A model generated the notes under the pieces. It worked only from the letters and a program-made list of their open reading frames with translations, searched no databases and was not told the DNA's origin. 64,000 nt of DNA from Oceanospirillaceae bacterium (lineage in GTDB: Bacteria; Pseudomonadota; Gammaproteobacteria; Pseudomonadales; Balneatricaceae). Where the stretch lies: the NCBI GenBank assembly GCA_013215505.1, contig JABSQZ010000008.1, positions 1 through 64,000 on the forward strand, in the 5' to 3' direction. Within the stretch, counting starts at the first letter, position 1. Each line of letters opens with the position of its first letter. The position numbers and the translations under genes were made by a program. Below, in pieces: positions 44,337-53,918 of the stretch.

Positions 44337-45596
44337 CTAATCATTGGGCAGTAACTCTTCGCCTCTGATCAGATCTGCGAAGGTCTCACGAGCCCGAATT
44401 TGGTAGATTTTATTATCATCGACCATCACTTCTGCAGCGCGGGTTCGGCTATTATAATTAGAGCTCATGGTAAACCCATAGGCTCCTGCTGAGCAGACAG
44501 CCAGCAGATCACCCGCTGTAATACTGAGTTGACGGTCTTTACCCAGGAAGTCACCGGTTTCGCACACGGGGCCCACCACATCATACTTTTGTAACTCTTG
44601 GCTGTCACTGATCTGCAGCGGTAGTATATCTAAGTAAGCACTGTACAGTGCCGGTCGCAACATATCATTCATCGCCGCATCGACAATCGCAAAATTTTTG
44701 CTCTGATTATGTTTTAAGTACTCTACTTCGGTCAACAGCACTCCGGCATTGGCGACGATAGATCGACCTGGCTCAAAGATGAGCTTTATTTTCCTATCGC
44801 CAATCTTGTCTAATACTGCGCTAATATACTGCTGCGGGGTTGGCGGCACTTCATCGCTGTAACAAACTCCCAAACCGCCGCCCAGATCTAAGTGTTTAAT
44901 ACCGATTTCCAGAGTTTGCAAATGATCAATCAGCGCTAATAATTTATCCATGGCATCCATAAAGGGTGCTATTTCAGTTAATTGACTGCCTATATGACAG
45001 TCCATGCCGATGATGTTTACATGCTTTAAGCTAGCTGCCCGTTGATAGATACGCGGAGCATCTTCAATGGCAATACCAAATTTGTTTTCTTTTAAACCTG
45101 TGGAAATATAGGGATGGGTGCCGGCATCTACATTGGGATTCACCCTGAAGGAAATAGGTGCCAGCATCTGCAATTGCCCGGCGACAGCATTAATGCGCAC
45201 TAATTCTGCCTCAGATTCAATGTTAAAACAGTGAATACCGGCTCTCAGGGCATGACGAATTTCACTGGACTGTTTGGATACCCCAGAAAAAACCACTCGT
45301 TCAGCGCGCCCGCCAGCGGCTAAAACACGCTCCAGCTCTCCCTGAGAAACCACGTCAAAGCCCGCACCTAAGCGTGCCAGTATATTCAATACCGCCAGAT
45401 TACTATTTGCCTTAATCGCAAAACAGACCATGTCATCCCTGTCTTGCAGGGCATTGTCATATGCCAGGTAGGCCAGTTCAATGGCATCTCTTGAGTACAC
45501 ATAGGTCGGGGTACCAAATTCTGCTGCTACTTTACTGAGCAGTACATTTTCACAGTGGAGCCTATTGTCGCGGTACTCAAAACTATCCATAAACAT
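44337..45596 (-). CDS. lysA: Diaminopimelate decarboxylase
   Basis: 419 residues from the ATG at 45596, preceded by AGAGG at 5-base spacing; a further ATG 12 codons upstream lacks a site. The PLP lysine is in CFAIKANSN near residue 50, HIGSQLTE, a glycine-rich DLGGGLGV, EPGRSIVANAG, and the substrate-binding GPVCETGDFLG near residue 328. It makes L-lysine from meso-diaminopimelate. Upstream is lptM, downstream dapF, the conserved gammaproteobacterial order. Confidence 0.96.
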   Translation of the reverse strand: MFMDSFEYRDNRLHCENVLLSKVAAEFGTPTYVYSRDAIELAYLAYDNALQDRDDMVCFAIKANSNLAVLNILARLGAGFDVVSQGELERVLAAGGRAERVVFSGVSKQSSEIRHALRAGIHCFNIESEAELVRINAVAGQLQMLAPISFRVNPNVDAGTHPYISTGLKENKFGIAIEDAPRIYQRAASLKHVNIIGMDCHIGSQLTEIAPFMDAMDKLLALIDHLQTLEIGIKHLDLGGGLGVCYSDEVPPTPQQYISAVLDKIGDRKIKLIFEPGRSIVANAGVLLTEVEYLKHNQSKNFAIVDAAMNDMLRPALYSAYLDILPLQISDSQELQKYDVVGPVCETGDFLGKDRQLSITAGDLLAVCSAGAYGFTMSSNYNSRTRAAEVMVDDNKIYQIRARETFADLIRGEELLPND

Positions 45597-45655
45597 TTTC
45601 GCCTCTGCTCTGTAATTGTCTGCCACGGTCATATAATCAGTGGCTATAATCGCTG

Positions 45656-45808
45656 TTATTCGTTTGTGGCAGGTTGTTCAACCACTTCCCCACTGCTATT
45701 TTTTGCACTGCTGTCTTCCAGGTACAACGGACCTTTCTGGCCGCAGCCAAAGAGCATTAAAATACTGGTAAAAACACTGAGCTTCAATAATAGTTTGTAA
45801 ATTTTCAC
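45656..45808 (-). CDS. lptM: LPS-assembly lipoprotein LptM (YifL)
   Basis: 50 residues from a GTG at 45808 preceded by AGAGG at 7-base spacing; an upstream ATG extension is unneeded. A short lipoprotein signal (KIYKLLLKLSVFTSILML) ends in the lipobox LFGC, followed by the diagnostic GQKGPLYL. LptM assists maturation of the LptD-LptE outer-membrane LPS translocon. Its place ahead of lysA is the usual one. Confidence 0.88.
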   Translation of the reverse strand: MKIYKLLLKLSVFTSILMLFGCGQKGPLYLEDSSAKNSSGEVVEQPATNE

Positions 45809-45933
45809 TGTTAAGCCTCTGGGCAATTTATCTGCTGATCTCATCACTGAGTATCAAGGTTGATGTTATGGTCATTTAAACTATTTCACTGCAAAGCCAA
45901 AGACCGGCAGCGCATTTAAGCCTGCTCCATTAC

Positions 45934-47232
45934 TCATTTTTTCAATAGTAGCGACTGTATTTGTTGCAATAGTATTGTCGTCGCCCCGCGCTGAGATAGA
46001 AAATACTTTTCTGCCCGCACACCCATTTCTTGCATCAGCTGCGGGGCTGCCAGTAGCCTCTGCAGTTGCTGCAAAAGCTGGCGGTAATCACTACAGCTAT
46101 ACATACCTTGAGCCGCTTCCAACTGCGGGCAAATGACCGAAAAATTGTACTGTTGCGGCCCCATCAGCACCCCTTTAGCAACGCTGGCGGGTTCTAGCGG
46201 ACTCTGTCCACCAACAGCGACAAAACTACCGCCGACGATTGCCAGATCTGCCACTGCATATAACATGGCCAATTCGCCCATAGTGTCGCCAATGTATATT
46301 TGGCACTGGGGATCAAACGCTCCGGCACTGCGTCTGACGACTTTGTCTGAATACTTACGCGCCAGGCTTGCCACTTCCTCAAAACGCTCCGGATGGCGCG
46401 GCACAATGATCAATAATAGCTCAGGGAATTGCTGCCATAATTCTGCCAGCAACTCTAACACGCCCTGCTCTTCTGTCTTGTGACTGCTGCCTAAAATCAG
46501 TACCGCCCTGCTGCCTATTTGCTGGCGTAACTGCGCCGCTTCCGGCAAGGTTCGATCTGCAATTTGCAGATCGAATTTAATACTGCCGCTTATCAGTAGT
46601 TTTTCTGCTGCCAGCCCCAACTGCAGAAAACGTTCACCATCACTAGGGTATTGCGCCACCAGCAAGTTCAAATGCTGTAACATCTGCGCGGTTAAACGGC
46701 CAACTTTTGCGTAACCTCTGGCGGATTTATCGGACATTCGCGCATTCGCTAACAGCACTGGAATATTATTGCTGCTGCACTGTGCCAACATATTGGGCCA
46801 CAGCTCCGTCTCGACAATCAGCAACCCCAGCGGTTTATGACTGCGTAAAAATCGGGCCACTGAGCCCGGCTGGTCGTATGGACAATACTGGTGCCAGACC
46901 TGCTGGTAGCTGGCAAATAACTTGGCAACCCGATCGGCACCAGTGGGAGTGGAAGTTGTCACCAGAATAGAGAGTTGCGGATACTGTGCCAATAACTGTT
47001 TTAATAGCGGCGCAATGGCAACACATTCACCGACCGAAACTGCATGTACCCACAGTGGAGCGGTGTCTGATACTTTTGAGGCAAAACCAAAGCGCTCGCC
47101 AATGCGCTGCCGGTAAGCAGGAGATTTTCGACCACGCAGCCACAATTTAAATAACATCACGGGTGTCAGTAGGTAAAAGATACAACTATAGATGGCTCTC
47201 AAGGGATAGTTCACCGCTAATTTTTTTGTCAT
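45934..47232 (-). CDS. waaA: Kdo transferase
   Basis: 432 residues with an N-terminal membrane anchor (residues 13-28). The catalytic segment is LWVHAVSVGECVAIAPLL near residue 60, with the glutamate at residue 69; the acceptor loop VTTSTPTGADRV and the CMP-Kdo site in GGSFVAVGGQSPLEPA near residue 335 are intact. It adds Kdo from CMP-Kdo to lipid IVA at the inner membrane. It is divergent from gmhA with a gap of about 77 bases. Confidence 0.95.
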   Translation of the reverse strand: MTKKLAVNYPLRAIYSCIFYLLTPVMLFKLWLRGRKSPAYRQRIGERFGFASKVSDTAPLWVHAVSVGECVAIAPLLKQLLAQYPQLSILVTTSTPTGADRVAKLFASYQQVWHQYCPYDQPGSVARFLRSHKPLGLLIVETELWPNMLAQCSSNNIPVLLANARMSDKSARGYAKVGRLTAQMLQHLNLLVAQYPSDGERFLQLGLAAEKLLISGSIKFDLQIADRTLPEAAQLRQQIGSRAVLILGSSHKTEEQGVLELLAELWQQFPELLLIIVPRHPERFEEVASLARKYSDKVVRRSAGAFDPQCQIYIGDTMGELAMLYAVADLAIVGGSFVAVGGQSPLEPASVAKGVLMGPQQYNFSVICPQLEAAQGMYSCSDYRQLLQQLQRLLAAPQLMQEMGVRAEKYFLSQRGATTILLQQIQSLLLKK

Positions 47233-47309
47233 TACGCTGCTTTTGGCTGCTATTGTAGTTTATCCCGGGCAGCAGATCAGTTAGAATTTCATTAAATTTA
47301 TCAAGGTTG

Positions 47310-47900
47310 ATGCCTATCATGTCCACTTATCTAAATGCGCTACAACGCCATCAAGATCTTTTTCAAAAAATGGCCCAGTGTGAATCTATTCTGGCACTAT
47401 TAGCCCAACAGATTGACCACTGTTTCGATGCCGGCGGCAAGCTATTCTTTATGGGCAACGGTGGCAGTGCCGCTGACAGTCAACATCTGGCGACTGAATT
47501 TGTAGTCCGCTACAAAGCCGAGCGCGCACCTCTGGCTGCCATCGCTCTGACCACAGATACCTCACTGCTGACTGCCCATGCCAACGATTTTTCATTTGCC
47601 ACTGTGTTTAGCCGTCAAGTCGCAGCGCTGGCAAAGCCAGAAGACATCATCATCGGTATATCCACTTCCGGTAACAGTGAAAATATCATCGATGCAATCC
47701 AAACCGCACAACGTATTGGGGTAAAAACCTGGGCCTGGACCGGCGAGAGCGGCGGCAAGCTTGTCGATATTGCCGACCACACTCTGGCAGTTCCCGCCAC
47801 TGAAACGGCACGGGTTCAAGAGGCGCATATTTTTGCCGGCCACTGGCTCTGTGAGGACGCCGATCGGCGCGCCCTGTGCAAAGCTGCAGCAGAGAAATAG
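47310..47900 (+). CDS. gmhA: Sedoheptulose-7-phosphate isomerase
   Basis: About 196 residues from the ATG at 47310; the ATG at 47319 (MSTYLNALQRH) is equally plausible, since AAGG at 47303 is 3 bases from the first and 12 from the second. SIS domain with FMGNGGSAADSQHLATEF near residue 49 (zinc His and Glu), ISTSGNSENIIDAI near residue 113 and VQEAHIFAGHWLCE near the end (zinc Gln and His). It makes D-glycero-D-manno-heptose 7-phosphate, the first step toward the LPS core heptose. It is the first gene of a four-gene plus-strand operon. Confidence 0.92.
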   Translation: MPIMSTYLNALQRHQDLFQKMAQCESILALLAQQIDHCFDAGGKLFFMGNGGSAADSQHLATEFVVRYKAERAPLAAIALTTDTSLLTAHANDFSFATVFSRQVAALAKPEDIIIGISTSGNSENIIDAIQTAQRIGVKTWAWTGESGGKLVDIADHTLAVPATETARVQEAHIFAGHWLCEDADRRALCKAAAEK

Positions 47901-47907
47901 TTGCGCT

Positions 47908-48456
47908 ATGCCAATCAAACTAGTCATTCTCGATCGCGATGGGGTCATTAATCTCGATTCTGATAACTACATCCGCACACTGCAGCAGTGGATAGCGATT
48001 CCCAGCAGCATTCAGGCGATTGCCGAGTTATCTCGCAGTGGCTATAGCATAGCTGTAGCCACTAATCAGTCGGGTATTGGCCGCGGCTACTACGACCTGG
48101 CAACCTTAGAGGCAATGCATCAAAAAATGATCGCGCTGGTAGAAGCCGAGGGCGGAAAAATTGACAAGATAGTATTTTGTCCGCACCTTGACGAAGATCA
48201 CTGCCACTGCCGCAAACCTAAGCCCGGCATGTTACAGCAAATACTCAATGAGTTTGGGGCGCAACCAAGCAACACATATTTTGTCGGAGATTCTCTGCGT
48301 GATCTGCAAGCCGCCTGGGCTATTAACATGCCCGCCGCCCTGGTAAAAACCGGTAAGGGCCAGCGAACTTTGGATAAAACAGCACTGCCTGAATCAACCT
48401 TAGTGTTTGAAGATTTGGCCGATTTCAGCCGCCACTTATTAGCTGCGAATTGCTAG
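47908..48456 (+). CDS. gmhB: D-glycero-D-manno-heptose 1,7-bisphosphate 7-phosphatase
   Basis: 182 residues from the ATG at 47908. HAD motif I ILDRDGVIN at residues 6-14, the zinc loop CPHLDEDHCHCRKPKPGM near residue 91 (three Cys and a His) specific to GmhB, and VGDSLRDLQAA near residue 128. It removes the 7-phosphate between the kinase and nucleotidyl-transfer steps of HldE. It starts 7 bases after gmhA; 47 bases separate it from the next gene. Confidence 0.95.
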   Translation: MPIKLVILDRDGVINLDSDNYIRTLQQWIAIPSSIQAIAELSRSGYSIAVATNQSGIGRGYYDLATLEAMHQKMIALVEAEGGKIDKIVFCPHLDEDHCHCRKPKPGMLQQILNEFGAQPSNTYFVGDSLRDLQAAWAINMPAALVKTGKGQRTLDKTALPESTLVFEDLADFSRHLLAANC

Positions 48457-48503
48457 CAGCCAAACTGGCAACCTTAGTTCTAGAGAGATATTAGAGAGTT
48501 CAT

Positions 48504-49697
48504 ATGAGAGAAATAAACACTGACATCGTTATAGTCGGCGCTGGCGTCGCCGGGTTATGGATGCTCAATTCCCTTAGCAAGCAGGGATATGATGTACTGT
48601 TGTTGGAGGCTAATAGCATCGGCGGCGGTCAGAGTGTCAGATCTCAAGGCATTATTCACGGCGGCATCAAATATGCCCTTAACGGCGTTCTGTCTCAGGC
48701 CTCCGACGCCATCAAAGGGATGCCAGCGCGCTGGAGAGCGTGCCTCAAAGGTGAGGGAGACATAGATTTACGGGCCGTGACCACCCTCAGCGATGCGCAC
48801 TATTTGTGGTCACAGGGCTCACTGGCCGCCAAAATAACCTCTTTTTTTGCCAAGAAGGCCATGAGTGGACGGGTCGACAACATGGCCAAAGTTGATTATC
48901 CGGAAATTTTTCAGCACCCCGACTTCAAAGGTAACTTATACAAGCTCAACGAAATTGTTATCGACGTCCCCTCGCTTCTCAAAGTGCTGAGCGCCCAGCT
49001 GCAACAACGTATAGTACAAATAGACACAACCGACTGCAGCTGGAACAAAGATTCCGCTGGAAATATCATGTCTGTCAGCTGCTCTGAACAAGCTATTCAA
49101 ATAAACGCCCAGCGCTTCATCTTTGCCGCAGGCCAGGGCAATGCGTCAATATTAGCCCAGCTCAACATCGACAAGCCGCAAATGCAGTTGCGCCCGCTGC
49201 ACATGGTCATGGTGACGCACACTACTAATTTGCCGGTTTATGCTCACTGTATCGGTGCCAGCAGTAAACCACTGGTGACTATTACACATCATATCAATAG
49301 CGATGGCAGCTATACCTGGTATTACGGTGGCGATATTGCCGAGACAGGAGTGCAGCGAGACAGGGGCCAGCAAATTGCTGCAGCCCAGCAGCTCACGGCT
49401 AAAATATTACCTTGGGTAAAATTACAAAACGCCCATTGGAGTACCTTACACATCAGCCGGGCAGAGCCTAAACAAAGTGCTCTGAACCGTCCTGATGCTG
49501 CCTATTACCACAGTGAAAACAACTACCTGGTGACTTGGCCGACGAAGCTGGCACTGGCTCCAGATCTCAGCGATCAAGTCTGTGAACTTTTCAGCCAACA
49601 ACAGCTCGTGGCACTCAACAAAGCGGACTTGAATATAACTGCAAATCTTAAAACTCCGCCCCTCGCCGAACCCGCCTGGAGCAAAACAGGCCAATGA
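48504..49697 (+). CDS. FAD-dependent oxidoreductase (DAO family), function unknown
   Basis: 397 residues. The N-terminal dinucleotide fold is DIVIVGAGVAGLWMLNSL at residues 6-23, with LLLEANSIGGGQSVRSQGIIHGG next, a pattern like glycerol-3-phosphate and 2-hydroxyacid oxidases of the DAO family. The protein lacks a signal peptide and later contains ITHHINSDGSYTWYYGGDIAE, a substrate-face strand. I do not recognise a characterised orthologue. It lies in the gmhA-gmhB operon and overlaps the aldo/keto reductase gene by 4 bases, so the two redox enzymes are expected to work together, possibly on an LPS-core or heptose-linked sugar. Confidence 0.75.
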   Translation: MREINTDIVIVGAGVAGLWMLNSLSKQGYDVLLLEANSIGGGQSVRSQGIIHGGIKYALNGVLSQASDAIKGMPARWRACLKGEGDIDLRAVTTLSDAHYLWSQGSLAAKITSFFAKKAMSGRVDNMAKVDYPEIFQHPDFKGNLYKLNEIVIDVPSLLKVLSAQLQQRIVQIDTTDCSWNKDSAGNIMSVSCSEQAIQINAQRFIFAAGQGNASILAQLNIDKPQMQLRPLHMVMVTHTTNLPVYAHCIGASSKPLVTITHHINSDGSYTWYYGGDIAETGVQRDRGQQIAAAQQLTAKILPWVKLQNAHWSTLHISRAEPKQSALNRPDAAYYHSENNYLVTWPTKLALAPDLSDQVCELFSQQQLVALNKADLNITANLKTPPLAEPAWSKTGQ

Positions 49698-50494
49698 ACT
49701 GTAAAGCCGTCGCCGACACTGGCGTCAAAGTCAGTCCTATAGGTCTGGGCACGGTTAAAATTGGCCGTGATCTGGGAGTAAAGTATCCTAATGCTTTCAC
49801 TATCCCCGACGACCAGCAAGTACTTAAATTACTCAGCATCTGCCGAGAGTTAGGGATTAACTTGCTGGATACTGCACCCGCTTATGGCAACAGTGAACAA
49901 CGTCTGGGTCTGTTGCTGAAAGCCGTCGAACGACAACAGTGGATCATCAGCTCTAAAGCTGGTGAAGAGTTCGACCCCCGAACCGGGGCCTCCCGTTACG
50001 ATTTCAGTGAGCGAGCGATCACCGCCAGTGTAGAGCGCAGCTTACAGCGCTTAAAGACCGACTATCTGGACATTGTGATGATTCACTCCAACGGCGATGA
50101 CTTACAGATTATAGAGCAGCACCTGGCCTTACAGACCTTAGCTAACCTTAAACAGCAGGGAAAAGTTCGCGCCATCGGCATGTCCACTAAAACTATCGCT
50201 GGCGGTATTGCAGCGCTGCAACAGTCAGACTGTGCCATGGTCACTTATAACTTAGTACAAAGAGAGGAACTGGCTGTCATTGAGTACGCCCAACAGCACA
50301 ATAAAGGCATCTTTATCAAGAAAGCCTTCGCTTCTGGCCACCTGCAACAACAGCCAGACAGCGACCCGATCCTCTCCAGTTTAAAACTTATATTTTCTCA
50401 GCCGGGAGTGAGCAGCGCGGTGATCGGCACTATCAGTGAAAAGAATTTACGTGCCAATGTGCAAAAATACCAGCAGGTCATCGACACTATCTAA
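49694..50494 (+). CDS. Aldo/keto reductase, function unknown
   Basis: 266 residues, a compact AKR barrel. The catalytic tetrad is in place: Asp and Tyr in LLDTAPAYGNSEQRLG near residue 55, Lys in WIISSKAGEEFD near residue 86 and His in DIVMIHSNG near residue 130; the NADPH end is SAVIGTISEKNLRANV near residue 240. It probably reduces a carbonyl on a sugar or small metabolite with NADPH. Translational overlap with the FAD enzyme suggests an oxidation-reduction pair, such as epimerisation through a keto intermediate; that is inference. Confidence 0.78.
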   Translation: MNCKAVADTGVKVSPIGLGTVKIGRDLGVKYPNAFTIPDDQQVLKLLSICRELGINLLDTAPAYGNSEQRLGLLLKAVERQQWIISSKAGEEFDPRTGASRYDFSERAITASVERSLQRLKTDYLDIVMIHSNGDDLQIIEQHLALQTLANLKQQGKVRAIGMSTKTIAGGIAALQQSDCAMVTYNLVQREELAVIEYAQQHNKGIFIKKAFASGHLQQQPDSDPILSSLKLIFSQPGVSSAVIGTISEKNLRANVQKYQQVIDTI

Positions 50495-50529
50495 GTGAAA
50501 ACCGCACCGACGAATAGCCGCTATTTAAA

Positions 50530-50556
50530 TCAGCAGCTATTCAACCGAGCTGCTGA
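50530..50556. terminator. Inverted repeat between convergent aldo/keto reductase gene and hldE
   Basis: TCAGCAGCT (50530-50538) pairs perfectly with AGCTGCTGA (50548-50556) around a 9-base loop, midway in the 86-base gap between two convergent genes. There is no T-run, so if it terminates it does so weakly in both directions. Confidence 0.5.
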
Positions 50557-50580
50557 CTCGCATTGGCAGTGAATAGCTCA

Positions 50581-52014
50581 CTATGATTTATCTTCCCGTA
50601 TCTGCTCGACAATGGCTGTGGTTGAACAGTTATCCAGCAGTGACAACACTTGCACATCGCCTCCGTAACTGCGTACAAAATCGCCGCCTACTACGCCTTC
50701 TATGCCATAGTCACCGCCCTTCACTAACACTTCCGGTCGGATTTTCTGCAGTAAATGCTCAGGAGTCGGTTGATCGAAGCACACCACCCAATCAACCACT
50801 TCCAACCCCGAGAGCACCACCATCCTGCGGTCTTCTGTATTGATCGGTCGCCCTTCACCCTTGAGCGCTTTCACTGAGCGATCGCTGTTAATCGCTACCA
50901 CTAATCTGTGTCCTAACAAGCGCGCCTGCTCCAGATAGCCAACGTGACCTGCATGTAAAATATCAAAACAGCCATTGGTAAAGACAATCTTCTCCCCAGC
51001 TAACCTGGCATCTTCGATCGCAATCATTAACTGTTCTTCGTTGACTACCCCACGAGCACTGCGCTGGGTGGCGGCGATCTCTTTTCTGATTTCCGGACCG
51101 CTGATGGCATAAGTGCCGAGTTTACCAATGGCGATACCCGCCGCCATATTGGCAATAGCGACCGACTGCTGCATCGGAGTTCCCGCACCCAGCGCCGCTG
51201 CCAAGGTCGATATCACAGTATCACCGGCGCCGGTCACATCAAAGACTTCATGGGTTCGCGCCGGGAAGTGCACCTCAGTGCCCTCTTTTTGCAGCAGTGT
51301 CATGCCTTTTTCACTGCGGGTGATCAGCAGGCACTCAAGCTCTAGTTCAGCGATTAAGGCCGTGCCACGCTCGATGATCTGCTCTTCAGTGTGGCATTTA
51401 CCCACCACCGCCTCAAACTCTGCCATATTCGGCGTCAATAAAGTCGCACCTTTATAATGACGATAATCGCTGCCTTTCGGGTCGACTAAAATTAGCTTTC
51501 CCTTAGCTTTAGCCATCGCTATCAGAGTTTTACAATCAGTCAGGGTGCCCTTGTTATAATCTGAGAGGATGATGACATCCGCCTGGTCAATTTGTGCCGC
51601 TAAGCCACTGCTAATCTGGGCTGCATAACGATCGGCAAAGCGTTCTTCAAAATCCATTCTCAACAGCTGTTGGTTGCGACTGATTGCCCTGAGTTTAGTG
51701 ATAGTGGGCTCGCTATCGGCAACACAAAAATGACAGCCGACACCTGCAGCTTTTAGGCTGCTCTCTACTACAGAGGCCGCCTCATCCCGACCGACTATGC
51801 CCAACAGCAAGGTCTGTGATCCCAGGGCAGCGGTATTCAATGCCACGTTGCCTGCGCCACCGGGTCTGTCATCTTGTTTACTGACGGTAATAACCGGTAC
51901 CGGAGCTTCGGGAGAGACTCGTTCAGTCGCCCCGTGCCAGTATCTATCCAGCATGATATCGCCAACAACTAAGACACAGGTTTTGTTAAATTCTGGCATG
52001 GTTATATCAAGCAC
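50581..52014 (-). CDS. hldE: Bifunctional heptose-7-phosphate kinase / heptose-1-phosphate adenylyltransferase
   Basis: 477 residues, the E. coli HldE length, from a GTG with AGGAG at 9-base spacing. The N-terminal ribokinase-like domain (VLVVGDIMLDRYWHG, DRPGGAGNVALN, and VTGAGDTVISTLAAAL near residue 258) phosphorylates the heptose at O-1. The C-terminal domain, from about residue 340, has FTNGCFDILHAGHVGYL, a nucleotidyltransferase HxGH motif, and forms the ADP-sugar. With gmhA and gmhB it completes most of the ADP-heptose pathway within 5 kb. It is 18 bases downstream of msbA. Confidence 0.95.
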   Translation of the reverse strand: MLDITMPEFNKTCVLVVGDIMLDRYWHGATERVSPEAPVPVITVSKQDDRPGGAGNVALNTAALGSQTLLLGIVGRDEAASVVESSLKAAGVGCHFCVADSEPTITKLRAISRNQQLLRMDFEERFADRYAAQISSGLAAQIDQADVIILSDYNKGTLTDCKTLIAMAKAKGKLILVDPKGSDYRHYKGATLLTPNMAEFEAVVGKCHTEEQIIERGTALIAELELECLLITRSEKGMTLLQKEGTEVHFPARTHEVFDVTGAGDTVISTLAAALGAGTPMQQSVAIANMAAGIAIGKLGTYAISGPEIRKEIAATQRSARGVVNEEQLMIAIEDARLAGEKIVFTNGCFDILHAGHVGYLEQARLLGHRLVVAINSDRSVKALKGEGRPINTEDRRMVVLSGLEVVDWVVCFDQPTPEHLLQKIRPEVLVKGGDYGIEGVVGGDFVRSYGGDVQVLSLLDNCSTTAIVEQIREDKS

Positions 52015-52032
52015 AGATGATTACTCCTAAAA

Positions 52033-53796
52033 TTAACTTTTGCTTTCGCATATTTCACTGGCCGGTATTTTCTGCTCAAAGCCCTGCTGATAGAGCTTTG
52101 CATACAAGCCATTTTGTTCAAGTAGCTGCCGGTGATTACCGCGCTCAACGATCTCGCCGCTTTCCATCACCAGTATAATATCGGCATTTTTCACCGTAGA
52201 GAGCCGGTGGGCAATCACCAGGGTGGTTCTATTTTGCATTACTCTCTCCAGCGCTTGTTGTATGTAGCGCTCAGAGTGATTATCTAAAGCAGAAGTCGCT
52301 TCATCCAGAATCAGCACCGGGGCATCTTTTAACACTGCTCTGGCAATCGCCAGGCGCTGCCGCTGACCTCCAGATAACATCAGACCTTTTTCACTGAGTT
52401 GGGTTGAGATTCCCTGAGGCAACTTTTCGACAAATTCACTGGCATTGGCTATTTCCAGTGCCTGCTGCACTTGTGAGTCACTTTTTTCACTCAAGCTACC
52501 ATAGGCGATATTGCCTTTGATGCTGTCGGCAAATAACACCACTTGCTGATTTACTATGCCAATTTGCTCGCGCAAGTTAGCTAATTTGTATTGCTGTAGT
52601 GGCACTCCGTCTAATAGTATCTCTCCACTGCTGAGATCAAAGAAGCGCGGTAGCAGATTAGCCAAGGTACTTTTGCCACTGCCCGAGCGACCGACGAGTG
52701 CCACTGTCTCTCCCGCATTCACAGTGAAGTTTATATCTTTTAATACTAATTCTTCGGCGTAGCTGAAATTGACATTTTTAAACTCTAATTTACCTGTCGC
52801 TCTGCTAGTACTGACAGTGCCAGTATCTTTTTCCGGCTCGCCATCTATTACTTCAAAAACGCTCATTGCTGCAGTGATACCCCGCTGCAGTGGCCCATTT
52901 ATCTCGGTCAGCGCCCGCAGCGGTTTAGCAATCAGACCTGCTGTGATCAAAAATGCGATGAATTCACTGGCAGCCATTGGCTGCATCAGTCCAGGATAGA
53001 GTGCGACGAAAACTAACAGCGCCAGTGCTGATGAGACCAGAAACTGCACAATAGGGGAATTTAATGAAGCAGTTACCGTCATTTTTAACGACTGTCGTTT
53101 AAAGTCCTCGCTGGCCTGCTGAAATTTCAGCAGCTCTGAAGCATAGCCTCCAAAAGTCTTCACCACCTCATTGCCCTGCAAGCTCTCCGATGCTCTATGA
53201 GTAATATCAGCAACCGAGTTCTGCATGTTTTTTGCCAGCCGCCGAAAGCGTTTTGAAGCGTAACTGATCACTATTGCTATAAAAGGGCTGGCGGCAAAAA
53301 ACAGTAGCGAGAGCTGCCAATTTAAGTAGAACAGATAGCCGATCAGACCTATAACAGTGGCACCTTCGCGAATCAGGGTGCGCACTGCCGAAGTTGTCGC
53401 CGCAGTTACTTGCTCAACGTTGTAAATCAGAATCGCCAGATAGTGGCCTGAATCATGCTGCAGATATTGCTGTCTGGGCAACTGCAGAATTGAGGAGAAT
53501 ATTTGGCTGCGCAACTCATTGACTATACTAAAGGCCACTCTATCTAAGCAGTAAGTGCCGATAAAACCGCCAACGCCTCTGGCCAGAGTAATTGATATAA
53601 TCGCCAGCGGTAAAAAAATGTAGGCCTTTGCTGAAGGCGCATCCATTTCAGCGACTATGCGCTCCATCAGCACCGCAAAAGCCGTCTGAGTTAAGGCGTA
53701 CAAAATATAGCCAAAGATACTTAACAGAAAAAAACCCAGGTAAGGTTTAAGGTAACTTAAGAGTCTCTTGTATATCTGCCAGGCATTCAAATTCAA
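52033..53796 (-). CDS. msbA: Lipid A export ABC transporter MsbA
   Basis: 587 residues, typical for MsbA (582). Six membrane helices fill residues 20-310; the ATPase has Walker A VGRSGSGKSTLANLLPRF near residue 375, signature LSGGQRQRLAIARA near residue 480 and Walker B VLILDEATSALDNHSE. The family flips core-lipid A across the inner membrane as a homodimer. It lies between hldE and the acyltransferase gene in the LPS region; a divergent 122-base gap separates it from the latter. Confidence 0.93.
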   Translation of the reverse strand: MNLNAWQIYKRLLSYLKPYLGFFLLSIFGYILYALTQTAFAVLMERIVAEMDAPSAKAYIFLPLAIISITLARGVGGFIGTYCLDRVAFSIVNELRSQIFSSILQLPRQQYLQHDSGHYLAILIYNVEQVTAATTSAVRTLIREGATVIGLIGYLFYLNWQLSLLFFAASPFIAIVISYASKRFRRLAKNMQNSVADITHRASESLQGNEVVKTFGGYASELLKFQQASEDFKRQSLKMTVTASLNSPIVQFLVSSALALLVFVALYPGLMQPMAASEFIAFLITAGLIAKPLRALTEINGPLQRGITAAMSVFEVIDGEPEKDTGTVSTSRATGKLEFKNVNFSYAEELVLKDINFTVNAGETVALVGRSGSGKSTLANLLPRFFDLSSGEILLDGVPLQQYKLANLREQIGIVNQQVVLFADSIKGNIAYGSLSEKSDSQVQQALEIANASEFVEKLPQGISTQLSEKGLMLSGGQRQRLAIARAVLKDAPVLILDEATSALDNHSERYIQQALERVMQNRTTLVIAHRLSTVKNADIILVMESGEIVERGNHRQLLEQNGLYAKLYQQGFEQKIPASEICESKS

Positions 53797-53918
53797 TGTA
53801 TAACAACCTTTTAATCTTAAAATCTGTGGCGGTATGAAGTTTTCAACACTAGTGATAGCGCCTGCCCTGTCATCTGCCTATAATGATTTTTAATTGTAAC
53901 TTAAATATGTAACTAGCT

